Source: Azospirillum brasilense (GTDB taxonomy: Bacteria; Pseudomonadota; Alphaproteobacteria; Azospirillales; Azospirillaceae). Taken from it: 64,000 nt of DNA. The notes under the pieces are model-generated. The model saw only the letters and a program-made list of their open reading frames with translations, ran no database searches and was not told the origin of the DNA. The stretch covers positions 124,001 to 188,000 of the forward strand of contig NZ_QOKV01000002.1 of assembly GCF_008365405.1 (NCBI RefSeq), written 5' to 3'. Within the stretch, counting starts at the first letter, position 1. Every line of letters begins with the position of its first letter. This document shows, one piece after another, positions 47,396-55,303 of this stretch. A program made the translations under genes and the position numbers.

Positions 47396-48286
47396 ATGGC
47401 GACGATCGCCTTTATCGGGCTGGGCAACATGGGGGCGCCGATGATGCGCAACCTGATGAAGGCCGGCCACACCGTCCTGGCCTTCGACCTGTCGGAGGCC
47501 GCCTGCATCGCCGCGCGCGACGCCGGCGCCACCATCGCCGCCGGCCCCGGCGCCGCGGCGGGGGAGGCCGAGGTGGTCGTGACCATGCTGCCCGCCGGAA
47601 AGCATGTGCGCGAGGTCTACACGGCGCCGGACGGCATCATCGCCAAGGCCAAGCCGGGCAGCCTGTTCATCGACAGCTCCACCGTGGACGTGGACAGCGC
47701 CCGCGCCGTCGCCGCGGCGGCAGAGGCGGCGGGCCACGCCATGGTCGACGCGCCGGTGTCCGGCGGCGTCGGCGGCGCGGAGGCGGCGACCCTGACCTTC
47801 ATGGTCGGCGGCAGCGACACCGCCTTCCGCCGCGCCGAGCCGATCCTGTCGGCGATGGGCAAGGCCATCGTGCACACCGGCGGGCCGGGCAACGGCCAGG
47901 CGGCGAAGATCTGCAACAACATGATCCTTGGCATCTCGATGCTCGGCGTGTCGGAGGCTTTCGCGCTCGCCGAGAAGCTGGGGCTGGAGTCGCAGAAGCT
48001 GTTCGACGTGGCGTCGAAGTCGTCGGGCCAGTGCTGGTCGCTGACCAGCTATTGCCCGGTGCCGGGTCCGGTTCCGACCTCGCCGGCCAACCGCGACTAC
48101 CAGCCGGGCTTCGCCGCGGCGCTGATGCTGAAGGACCTGAAGCTGGCGGTCGAGGCTGGGCAGAGCACCGGCAGCCCGCTGCCGCTGGGCGGCGAGGCGG
48201 CGCAGATGTACGCGCTGTTCTGCAACGCCGGCTTCGGCGGCAAGGACTTCTCCGGCATCGTCAATCTGCTGCGCGGGAAGTCGTAA
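47396..48286 (+). CDS. mmsB: 3-hydroxyisobutyrate dehydrogenase
   Basis: A 296-residue beta-hydroxyacid dehydrogenase oxidising 3-hydroxyisobutyrate to methylmalonate semialdehyde with NAD. Visible are the Rossmann motif FIGLGNMGAPM, the substrate-site DAPVSGGVGGAEAATLTFMVGG segment and the catalytic lysine in GQAAKICNNM near residue 170. It follows the isobutyryl-CoA dehydrogenase in one unit. The semialdehyde dehydrogenase (mmsA) that usually accompanies it is not next to it. Confidence 0.93.
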   Translation: MATIAFIGLGNMGAPMMRNLMKAGHTVLAFDLSEAACIAARDAGATIAAGPGAAAGEAEVVVTMLPAGKHVREVYTAPDGIIAKAKPGSLFIDSSTVDVDSARAVAAAAEAAGHAMVDAPVSGGVGGAEAATLTFMVGGSDTAFRRAEPILSAMGKAIVHTGGPGNGQAAKICNNMILGISMLGVSEAFALAEKLGLESQKLFDVASKSSGQCWSLTSYCPVPGPVPTSPANRDYQPGFAAALMLKDLKLAVEAGQSTGSPLPLGGEAAQMYALFCNAGFGGKDFSGIVNLLRGKS

Positions 48287-48298
48287 GGGCGGTCACGG

Positions 48299-48386
48299 TG
48301 CCCCCACCCCGGCCCTCCCCCGCTTCGCCGGGGAGGGGACTTTTGCTCCCACCCTTGCGAAGCGGGGGAGGGCCGGGGTGGGGGCA
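48299..48386. repeat. Intergenic palindrome, type 1 (copy 1)
   Basis: Two 30-bp perfect inverted arms (48299-48328 and 48357-48386) flank a 28-base centre. The arms are rich in CCCCACCCC and CCCTCCCCCGC. It lies between two converging genes and could form a strong hairpin acting as a two-way terminator. A related copy is at 63021-63105. Confidence 0.9.
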
Positions 48387-48398
48387 GACGCCTCCCCC

Positions 48399-50072
48399 TC
48401 AATCCGCCTGCTGCATGACGATGGCGTCGGACGCCCGGCCGCGGAAATGGATGTTGCCGTCGCCGTCCAGGAACGCCCAGTCGCCGGTCAGGTAGTAGCG
48501 TCGGCCGTGGCGGAAGCGGGCGGCGGTGCGTCCCGGATCGTTGGCGTAGGCGTCGAACCAGAAGAGCGGCGAGGACTCCACGTCGATGGCGATCTCGCCG
48601 GCGCCGCCGACTGGCGCCTCGCGGCCCTGCGGGTCGAGGATGACCACGCGGAAACCCGGCAGGGGCCGCCCCAGCGAGGAATCGGCGGTGCGGTCGGCGT
48701 GGCCGGGGTCGTAGCGGTTCATCATGAAGATGCCGGTCTCGCGCTGCCCGTACTGGTCGAGCAGGGGGACGCTGACCACCCGGTTGGCCCAGCCGATCAG
48801 CTCCGGCGGCAGCGGTTCGCCGACCACCGACAGGATGCGCAGCGCCAGCTTGTGCGGACCGCCCTCCGGGTCGGCGCTGTGCCAAGCGCGGATCTGCGAG
48901 GGCGCGCAGGTCAGGTTGGTGACGCCGAACTTGGTCAGCATGCGGTAGCCCTGCCGCACGTCGTAGGGGCCGTCGCAGAAGATCGTCGTGCGCCCGAGCA
49001 GCAGCGGTCCGACCAGCCCGTAATAGGCGCCGTAGGCCCAGCCGGGATCGGCCATGTTCCAGTAGATGTCGTCGTCGCGCAGGTCGAGACCGATCCGCAT
49101 GTACTGCTCGATCCCGGCCAGGGCCATGACGGGCAGCGAGACGCCGAGCGGCTTCGGCTCCGCCTCGGAGGTGTAGATCAGCGCGAAGGCGTCGCGGTCG
49201 GCGTAGCGGGCGATGTCGGGCAAGGGGGCCGATTCGTGAAGCGCCGACCAGAAGGGAACCGCGTCGGCGCCGGGACCGAAGGCCTCGTCGCCCTCCACCA
49301 TCACCACAGGGCGGCTGTTGTCGCGCGGAATCTTGCGGCGTAGGAAACCGGTGGTGACGATCGCCCGTGCCTCGCTGTCGGCCAGACGGTAGGCGACCGC
49401 GGCGGCGGAATAGGTGGTGAAGAGCGGCATGTAGACCCCGCCGAGCCGCCAGATCGCCAGCGCGGCGATCAGCAGCTCCGCCCCCTTGGGCAGCAGCACC
49501 GCCACCCGGTCGCCGCGCCCGACGCCAAGGCCGCGCAGCACCGTGGCGAAGCGCGCCGAATCGCGGGCCAGCCGGGCGAAACTCAGCTCCGTCGTCTGGC
49601 CGGCGACGCTCTCGTGCAGCAGGGCGGCGCGGGCGCCGTCGGCGCGGGCGTGGCGGTCGCACAGCAGGTCGGCGAGCGGAATCGCGTCACCTTGATAGTC
49701 CGGGCGGAGGAAGGCGGTCGGCTGAACGGTGGCCGGGCCGGGCGCCGCCGCGCCGCCTTTTCCTCCTTCGGGGCGGTGGCGGGCGGCGGCGATGCGGCCC
49801 AGCGAATCCAGCTCCGGCCCCAGATGGTAGCGGCGGCTGCGCGGGTCCTGGTCGATGAATCGCTCCCGCGCCAGCGCGGTCAGCAGCCGGTGCGCCGTCG
49901 CCTTGGACAGGGCGGTGTCCCCCATCAGATCGGCCAGACGCGCGCCGTCGGCCCCGTGGGAGGCGACGGCGCGCAGCAGGGCCAGCGCGCGCTCCAGGCT
50001 TTGCGTGCCGCCGGACGCTCCGGCGGGGGCGGTTTCGGTGTCGGAATCGGGCCGGGTCATGATGGGGTCCAT
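48399..50072 (-). CDS. IclR-type HTH fused to a degenerate, truncated acyl-CoA synthetase domain
   Basis: 557 residues. An IclR-type winged helix-turn-helix (about 23-82; LSKATAHRLLTALARERF, RRYHLG) is joined through an Ala/Pro/Gly linker to an acyl-CoA-synthetase (ANL) N-terminal domain (about 115-555). The usual IclR effector domain is absent. The ANL P-loop reads YTSEAEPKPLGV near 300, where YTSGTTGKPKGV is expected; YGQRETG and YLTGDWAFLDGDG are kept. The protein ends at GRASDAI, so the C-terminal ANL subdomain with the catalytic lysine is missing. Adenylation or thioester synthesis is thus unlikely; a ligand-sensing regulator is inferred. Start 50072 has AAGG eight bases upstream; 50060 is possible. 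It is divergent from livG, with a dyad over its start and another behind the livG promoter. Confidence 0.85.
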   Translation of the reverse strand: MDPIMTRPDSDTETAPAGASGGTQSLERALALLRAVASHGADGARLADLMGDTALSKATAHRLLTALARERFIDQDPRSRRYHLGPELDSLGRIAAARHRPEGGKGGAAAPGPATVQPTAFLRPDYQGDAIPLADLLCDRHARADGARAALLHESVAGQTTELSFARLARDSARFATVLRGLGVGRGDRVAVLLPKGAELLIAALAIWRLGGVYMPLFTTYSAAAVAYRLADSEARAIVTTGFLRRKIPRDNSRPVVMVEGDEAFGPGADAVPFWSALHESAPLPDIARYADRDAFALIYTSEAEPKPLGVSLPVMALAGIEQYMRIGLDLRDDDIYWNMADPGWAYGAYYGLVGPLLLGRTTIFCDGPYDVRQGYRMLTKFGVTNLTCAPSQIRAWHSADPEGGPHKLALRILSVVGEPLPPELIGWANRVVSVPLLDQYGQRETGIFMMNRYDPGHADRTADSSLGRPLPGFRVVILDPQGREAPVGGAGEIAIDVESSPLFWFDAYANDPGRTAARFRHGRRYYLTGDWAFLDGDGNIHFRGRASDAIVMQQAD

Positions 50073-50082
50073 ATTATGGACC
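50066..50082. promoter_or_regulatory. Operator A of the IclR-ANL regulator
   Basis: GGTCCATA-T-TATGGACC is a perfect 8-1-8 dyad that covers the regulator's own start codon, so binding should limit its own expression. Confidence 0.75.
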
Positions 50083-50115
50083 TTGCGGCCGGATGTCGCT
50101 CCAAAAAACATGCAT

Positions 50116-50132
50116 ACACGGAATGTCCGTGT
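50116..50132. promoter_or_regulatory. Third dyad in the divergent region
   Basis: ACACGGA-ATG-TCCGTGT is a perfect 7-3-7 inverted repeat between operators A and B, touching the first base of the livG -35. Its sequence differs from A and B, so a second regulator may bind here. Confidence 0.55.
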
Positions 50133-50161
50133 TGAAAACGGTGCGCGTCACAGGCTATAGT
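50132..50161 (+). promoter_or_regulatory. Promoter of the livG operon
   Basis: TTGAAA (50132-50137), an 18-bp spacer and TATAGT (50156-50161) form a good sigma70-type promoter. Transcription would begin near 50168 and leave a leader of about 95 bases containing operator B. Confidence 0.6.
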
Positions 50162-50181
50162 TCGGACGTTGCACAAAGGAC

Positions 50182-50198
50182 GGTCCACAATATGGACC
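50182..50198. promoter_or_regulatory. Operator B of the IclR-ANL regulator
   Basis: GGTCCACA-A-TATGGACC is the same dyad as operator A with one arm mismatch. It lies just downstream of the livG transcription start, where a bound repressor could block RNA polymerase. Confidence 0.7.
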
Positions 50199-50262
50199 AG
50201 TTCGCCACTCAAACAGTCCGGCGAACGACAAAAAAGGCAGTTCCACAGCAACGGAGGAGGAA

Positions 50263-51150
50263 ATGTCAGGCGCGCCCGTCGCATCGCCACGCGGTTACGC
50301 CCATCCGGCCGACGCCACCCGCGCGGCCTCCCCATCGGACACCATCTTCGAAGCCCGGGGCGTGTCCTTGCGCTTTGGCGGCGTGCAGGCGCTGACCGAC
50401 GTCGGTTTCAGCATCCGCAAGGGGGAGCTGTTCTCCATCATCGGCCCGAACGGTGCGGGCAAGACCTCCATGGTCAACTGCATCTCCGGCCGCTACCGGC
50501 CCACCGACGGAAAGGTCTATTTCAAGGGCCAGGACATCACGGGCATGACGCCCAACCACCGCGCCTCGCTCGGCATCGGGCGCACCTTCCAGAATCTGGC
50601 GCTGTTCGGCCACATGACGGTGCTCGACAACATCATGGTCGGGCGGCACCACCTGCTGAAGAACAACTTCTTCACCGGGTCGCTTTACTGGCTAACCGGC
50701 GCCCGCAAGGAGGAGCTGGCCCACCGCCGCGAGGTCGAGGAGATCATCGACTTCCTGGAAATCCAGCATGTCCGCAAGGCGACCGCCGGCACGCTCTCCT
50801 ATGGCCTGCGCAAGCGGGTGGAGCTGGCCCGCGCCATCGCGCTGAAACCCGACCTGATCCTCCTGGACGAGCCCATGGCGGGCATGAATCTGGAGGAGAA
50901 GGAGGACATGGCCCGCTACATCGTCGACCTGAACGAGGAGTTCGGCATGACGGTGGTGATGATCGAGCACGACATGGGCGTCGTGATGGACATCTCCCAC
51001 CGCGTGATCGTCCTGGAGTTCGGCAAGAAGATCGCCGAGGGCACGCCGGAGGAGGTTTTGGCCGACCCGCGCGTCAAGCGCGCCTATCTCGGCGAGGACG
51101 ACGAGGAGGACGAGGCCGTGGCCCCGCCGCCCAAGCAGGAGGTCGCGTGA
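50263..51150 (+). CDS. livG: Branched-chain-type ABC transporter ATP-binding protein (LivG)
   Basis: 295 residues with a Walker A GPNGAGKTSM, signature-like LSYGLRKRVELARAIA, Walker B LILLDEPMAGMN and an acidic C-terminal tail. It is one of two ATPases of a HAAT-family importer at the inner membrane. GGAGGAGGAA precedes the start. The stop shares a base with the following synthetase gene. The signature is degenerate (LSYGLRK), which is common in this sub-branch. Confidence 0.93.
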   Translation: MSGAPVASPRGYAHPADATRAASPSDTIFEARGVSLRFGGVQALTDVGFSIRKGELFSIIGPNGAGKTSMVNCISGRYRPTDGKVYFKGQDITGMTPNHRASLGIGRTFQNLALFGHMTVLDNIMVGRHHLLKNNFFTGSLYWLTGARKEELAHRREVEEIIDFLEIQHVRKATAGTLSYGLRKRVELARAIALKPDLILLDEPMAGMNLEEKEDMARYIVDLNEEFGMTVVMIEHDMGVVMDISHRVIVLEFGKKIAEGTPEEVLADPRVKRAYLGEDDEEDEAVAPPPKQEVA

Positions 51151-53081
51151 TGTCCCTTCCCGATATCAAGATCAACGACACGCTGCCGAAGCTGCTGACC
51201 CTGCACGCCCGCGAGCATGGCGGCGACGTCGCCATGCGCGAGAAGGACTTCGGCATCTGGCGCGAGTTCACCTGGGCGGACATGCACGCCCGCGTGCGCG
51301 CCTTCACGCTCGGCCTCATCAAGCTCGGCGTGGAGCGCGGCCATGTGGTGGCCCTGCTCGGCGACAACCGGCCCGACTGGGTGATGGGGGAAATCTCCGC
51401 CCACGCCATGGGCGCCATGAGCCTGGGCATCTACCGCGACGCCATGGACGAGGAGGTCGCCTACCTCATCACCTACGCCGACGTGCACGTCATCTTCGCG
51501 GAGGACGAGGAGCAGGTCGACAAGCTGCTGAACCTCGGCGAGCGCCTGCCGACGCTGAAGCACATCATCTATTCCGACCCCCGCGGCATGCGCAAATACA
51601 GCGACCCGCGCCTGATGGAGGCGTCGGAGCTGGTCAAGCTGGGCAACGCGCTGCACGCCGAGAAGCCGAACCTCTACGAGGAACTGGTCGGCGCAACGCG
51701 CGGCGACGACGTGGCGGTGCTCTGCACCACGTCGGGCACCACCTCGAACCCGAAGCTGGCGATGCTGCCGGCAGGGCGGCTGATCCGCCACGTCGCCAGC
51801 TACCTGTCGGTGGACCCCAAGGGGCCGGCGGACGAGTATGTGTCGGTGCTGCCGCTGTCCTGGATCATGGAGCAGATCTACGCCGTCGGCATGGGCATGG
51901 TGTCGCGGATGCGCGTGAACTTCGTCGAGGAAGCCGAGACGATGATGAACGACTTCCGCGAGATCGGGCCGAGCTTCGTGCTGTTCGCCCCCCGCCTGTG
52001 GGAGCAGATCGCCGCCGACGTGCGCGCCCGCATGATGGACGCCTCGCCCTTCAAGCAGAAGATGTACGACTACGGCATGAAGCTGGGGCTGGAGGCGCTC
52101 GCCAACGGCACCCGCTCCGCCGTCGCCGACCGCATTCTCTTCGCAGCGCTGCGAGACCGCCTGGGCTTCACCAACCTGAAGTCGGCGGCGACCGGCGGCG
52201 CCGCGCTCGGCCCCGACACCTTCAAGTTCTTCCAGGCGCTGGGCGTGCCGCTGCGGCAGATCTACGGACAGACCGAGACGATGGGCGCCTACACGGTGCA
52301 CCGCTCGGACGACGTGGATTTCGACACGGTGGGCGTGCCCTTCGACGACGGTGTGAAGGTCAAGGTGATCGAACCCGACCAGAACGGCATCGGCGAGATC
52401 GTCGTCAGCCACCCCAACATGTTCGCCGGCTACTACCGCAACGAGGCCTCGACCACGGCGGACCTGCGCGACGGCTGGATGCACACGGGCGATGCCGGCT
52501 TCTTCGACAAGAAGGGCCATCTGGTCATCATCGACCGCATCAAGGACATCGCCACCACCAGCAACAACGACCGCTTCAGCCCGCAATACATCGAGAACAA
52601 GCTGAAATTCAGCCCCTACGTGGCCGAGGCGGTGATCCTGGGCAACAAGCGTCCCTACCTGTCGGCGATCATCTGCATACGCTTCCCCATCGTGTCGAAG
52701 TGGGCCGAGAAGAACCGCATCGCCTTCACCACCTATTCCGATCTGGCGTCCAAGCCGGAGGTCTACGAGCTGCTGCGCCAGGAGGTGGAGCGGGTGAACG
52801 GGACGCTGCCGGAGTTTCAGCGGATCACCAAGTTCCTGCTGCTCTACAAGGAACTGGACGCCGACGACGGCGAGCTGACCCGCACCCGCAAGGTGCGGCG
52901 CGGCGTGATCGCCGAGAAGTACGGCGAGATCATCGACTCCATCTACGCGGGCCAGCCGGCCATTGACGTGGACACCACCATCACCTTCCAGGACGGCACC
53001 AAGCAGCGCATCCGCACCGTGCTGAAGGTGGTCGACCTGCTGCCCACGCCGGCCAAGAAGCCGGCGCAGGCCGCGGCGTGA
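51150..53081 (+). CDS. AMP-dependent acyl-CoA synthetase (FadD15-like) inside the ABC operon
   Basis: 643 residues of the long-chain acyl-CoA synthetase type that form an acyl-adenylate and then a thioester. The P-loop is VLCTTSGTTSNPKLAML, with YGQTETMG and MHTGDAGFFD also present, and the C-terminal domain (RTRKVRRGVIAEKY) is complete. Its ATG overlaps the livG stop by one base, so transporter ATPase and ligase are coupled. This argues for import of a carboxylic acid that is CoA-activated on entry (inference); the true substrate is unknown. Confidence 0.9.
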   Translation: MSLPDIKINDTLPKLLTLHAREHGGDVAMREKDFGIWREFTWADMHARVRAFTLGLIKLGVERGHVVALLGDNRPDWVMGEISAHAMGAMSLGIYRDAMDEEVAYLITYADVHVIFAEDEEQVDKLLNLGERLPTLKHIIYSDPRGMRKYSDPRLMEASELVKLGNALHAEKPNLYEELVGATRGDDVAVLCTTSGTTSNPKLAMLPAGRLIRHVASYLSVDPKGPADEYVSVLPLSWIMEQIYAVGMGMVSRMRVNFVEEAETMMNDFREIGPSFVLFAPRLWEQIAADVRARMMDASPFKQKMYDYGMKLGLEALANGTRSAVADRILFAALRDRLGFTNLKSAATGGAALGPDTFKFFQALGVPLRQIYGQTETMGAYTVHRSDDVDFDTVGVPFDDGVKVKVIEPDQNGIGEIVVSHPNMFAGYYRNEASTTADLRDGWMHTGDAGFFDKKGHLVIIDRIKDIATTSNNDRFSPQYIENKLKFSPYVAEAVILGNKRPYLSAIICIRFPIVSKWAEKNRIAFTTYSDLASKPEVYELLRQEVERVNGTLPEFQRITKFLLLYKELDADDGELTRTRKVRRGVIAEKYGEIIDSIYAGQPAIDVDTTITFQDGTKQRIRTVLKVVDLLPTPAKKPAQAAA

Positions 53082-53108
53082 GGGGGGTGAGGATGACACG
53101 CTTTCATA

Positions 53109-53251
53109 CCCCTCTCCCGTCCCGGGAAAGGGAAGGGGCCCACGCCCCCGGCGTGGGAAGGGTGAGGGTGCCAGCAACGGGCCGGCGCTCGATCCTTGGA
53201 TGCACCCTCACCCGGCCCTGCGGGCCACCCTCTCCCGGGACGGGAGAGGGG
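53109..53251. repeat. Intergenic palindrome, type 2 (copy 1)
   Basis: Outer 19-bp arms (53109-53127 and 53233-53251) are perfect inverted repeats. A nested pair of GGGTGAGGGTG and CACCCTCACCC lies at 53160-53170 and 53203-53213. The element sits inside the operon between the synthetase and livH. A second copy is at 57532-57665. Confidence 0.9.
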
Positions 53252-53271
53252 ATCGAGAACGAGGCCACGCC

Positions 53272-54159
53272 ATGACCCTGTTCTTCCAGCTTCTCGTCAA
53301 CGGACTGATCGTCGGCGCGCTGTACGGCGTCGTGGCGATGTCCTTCGTGCTGATCTACAAGGCCAGCCGCATCGTGAACTTCGCCCAGGGCGAGTTCCTG
53401 CTGATCGGCGCCTGGACCTGCTGGTGGCTGCTGACCTCCTGGCAGTTGCCCTTCTGGATCGGCTTCCCGATCACCCTGGCCTTCATGATGGTCTTCGGCA
53501 TCGTGCTTCAGGTCGTCGTGCTGCGGCCGATGATCGGGGAGCCGATCATCTCCGTCATCATGGTCACCATCGGCCTGTCGATCTTCTTCCAGGCCCTGAT
53601 GAAGTGGATGTTCGGCGTCTTCGCCAAGCCGTTCCCGACCATCTTCGCCAGCCCGACCGTGAACATCCTCGGGCTCGACGTGCAGACCGTCTATGTGATG
53701 AGCCTCGTCATCTCGATCCTGATCATGGCGGGCTTCGGCTGGTTCTTCAAATACTCGCGGATGGGTCTGGCGATGCGGGCGACCGCCTTCGACCAGCAGG
53801 TGGCGCAGTCGCTGGGCATCTCCGTCCGCCACATGTTCGCGATGAGCTGGGCCATCTCCGCCATGGTGTCGGCGGTGGCCGGCGTCACGGTCGGCGTCGT
53901 CAACGGCGTGTCCTCCGCGCTCTCCTTCTTCGGCATCAAGGTCTTCCCGGCGGTCATCCTCGGCGGGCTGGACAGCGTGGCCGGGGCGGTGCTGGGCGGC
54001 CTGATCGTCGGCGTGCTGGAGAATCTCGCGCACTACCTGGACAGCCAGTGGCTGAACTGGGGCAACATGTACGAGATCGCCCCCTTCTACGTCCTGATCG
54101 TCATCCTGATGATCAAGCCCTACGGCCTCTTCGGCACCAAGGACATCGAGCGCGTGTAA
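53272..54159 (+). CDS. livH: Branched-chain-type ABC transporter permease (LivH)
   Basis: 295 residues, about eight membrane helices, with LivH motifs NGLIVGALYGVVAMSFVLIY, VNFAQGEF and AFDQQVAQSLGI in the ATPase-contact loop. The start lies directly after the palindromic repeat. No strong ribosome binding site is visible, which may lower its expression relative to livG. Confidence 0.93.
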   Translation: MTLFFQLLVNGLIVGALYGVVAMSFVLIYKASRIVNFAQGEFLLIGAWTCWWLLTSWQLPFWIGFPITLAFMMVFGIVLQVVVLRPMIGEPIISVIMVTIGLSIFFQALMKWMFGVFAKPFPTIFASPTVNILGLDVQTVYVMSLVISILIMAGFGWFFKYSRMGLAMRATAFDQQVAQSLGISVRHMFAMSWAISAMVSAVAGVTVGVVNGVSSALSFFGIKVFPAVILGGLDSVAGAVLGGLIVGVLENLAHYLDSQWLNWGNMYEIAPFYVLIVILMIKPYGLFGTKDIERV

Positions 54160-54174
54160 GGAGCGGCCGCAACC

Positions 54175-55248
54175 ATGGCGAACATCAGTCTCATCCCCTG
54201 CGGCGACTTCAAGACCCGGTACGCCGCCGACACGACCATCTTCCCGACCAAGACCAGCCGCAACTTCGCGATCCTGGGCGTGGCGCTGCTGCTGCTCTGC
54301 CCGGCCTTCATGGACCGCTACTGGCTGAACCTGTGCATCCAGATCGGCTATCTCGGCATCGCGGCGCTGGGGCTGAACATCCTGGTCGGCTTCACCGGCC
54401 AGATCTCCATCGGGCACGCCGCCTTCTTCGGCTTCGGCGCCTTCTCGTCGGCGTGGCTGTCGAACAGCTTCGGCATCCCGGTGGCGCTCGCCATCCCGCT
54501 GGCCGGCGTGATGACCACCGGGGTCGGCATGCTGTTCGGCATCCCGGCGGCGCGGCTGAAGGGCCTGTACCTCGCCATCGCTACCCTGGCGGCGCAGTAC
54601 ATCCTCCAGGACTTCTTCTCGCGCGCCGACTGGTTCACCGGCGGCACCGCCGGCACCATCGCGGAACCGTTCACCCTGTTCGGCTACGCCTTCGACACCG
54701 ACGAGAGCTTCTTCTACGTCGTGCTGGTCTATGTGGTCGTCATGTACATCCTGGCGACCAACCTGATGCGGTCGCGCGACGGGCGGGCGCTGGTGGCGGT
54801 GCGTGACCATTATCTCTCCGCGGAGATCATGGGCATCAACCTGACCAAGTACCGCACGATGTCCTTCGGCATCTCGTCCTTCTACGCCGGCATCGGCGGC
54901 GCGCTCTACGCCCACTACCTGCAGTTCGTGTCGGTGGAGGGCTTCACGATCCTCTTCTCGATCCAGTTCCTCGGCATGATCATCATCGGGGGCCTGGGCT
55001 CGATCATGGGGTCGCTGATGGGCACCGCCTTCATGGTGCTGCTGCCGGAGGTGATGCAGGCCATCACCACGGCGCTGTCCGGCACCGCCATCGACGCCGC
55101 GCTGAACCTGAGGGAGGCCATCGCCTTCCTGCGCGAAATGGCCATCGGCTTGGTCATCATCCTGTTCCTGGTCTTCGAACCGGACGGGCTGGCCCACCGC
55201 TGGAAGCAGATCAAGGCCTACTGGAAGCTCTACCCGTTCTCGCACTGA
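54175..55248 (+). CDS. livM: Branched-chain-type ABC transporter permease (LivM)
   Basis: 357 residues with nine or so membrane helices and the LivM motifs LGLNILVGFTGQISIGHAAFFG and AVRDHYLSAEIMGIN. It pairs with LivH to form the channel. It starts 15 bp after the livH stop, behind GGAGCGG. Confidence 0.93.
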   Translation: MANISLIPCGDFKTRYAADTTIFPTKTSRNFAILGVALLLLCPAFMDRYWLNLCIQIGYLGIAALGLNILVGFTGQISIGHAAFFGFGAFSSAWLSNSFGIPVALAIPLAGVMTTGVGMLFGIPAARLKGLYLAIATLAAQYILQDFFSRADWFTGGTAGTIAEPFTLFGYAFDTDESFFYVVLVYVVVMYILATNLMRSRDGRALVAVRDHYLSAEIMGINLTKYRTMSFGISSFYAGIGGALYAHYLQFVSVEGFTILFSIQFLGMIIIGGLGSIMGSLMGTAFMVLLPEVMQAITTALSGTAIDAALNLREAIAFLREMAIGLVIILFLVFEPDGLAHRWKQIKAYWKLYPFSH

Positions 55249-55303
55249 CACGCTTTCCGCATCACGGCTTCTGAAAAACATAACGACTGGGAGAAAACGC
55301 ACC

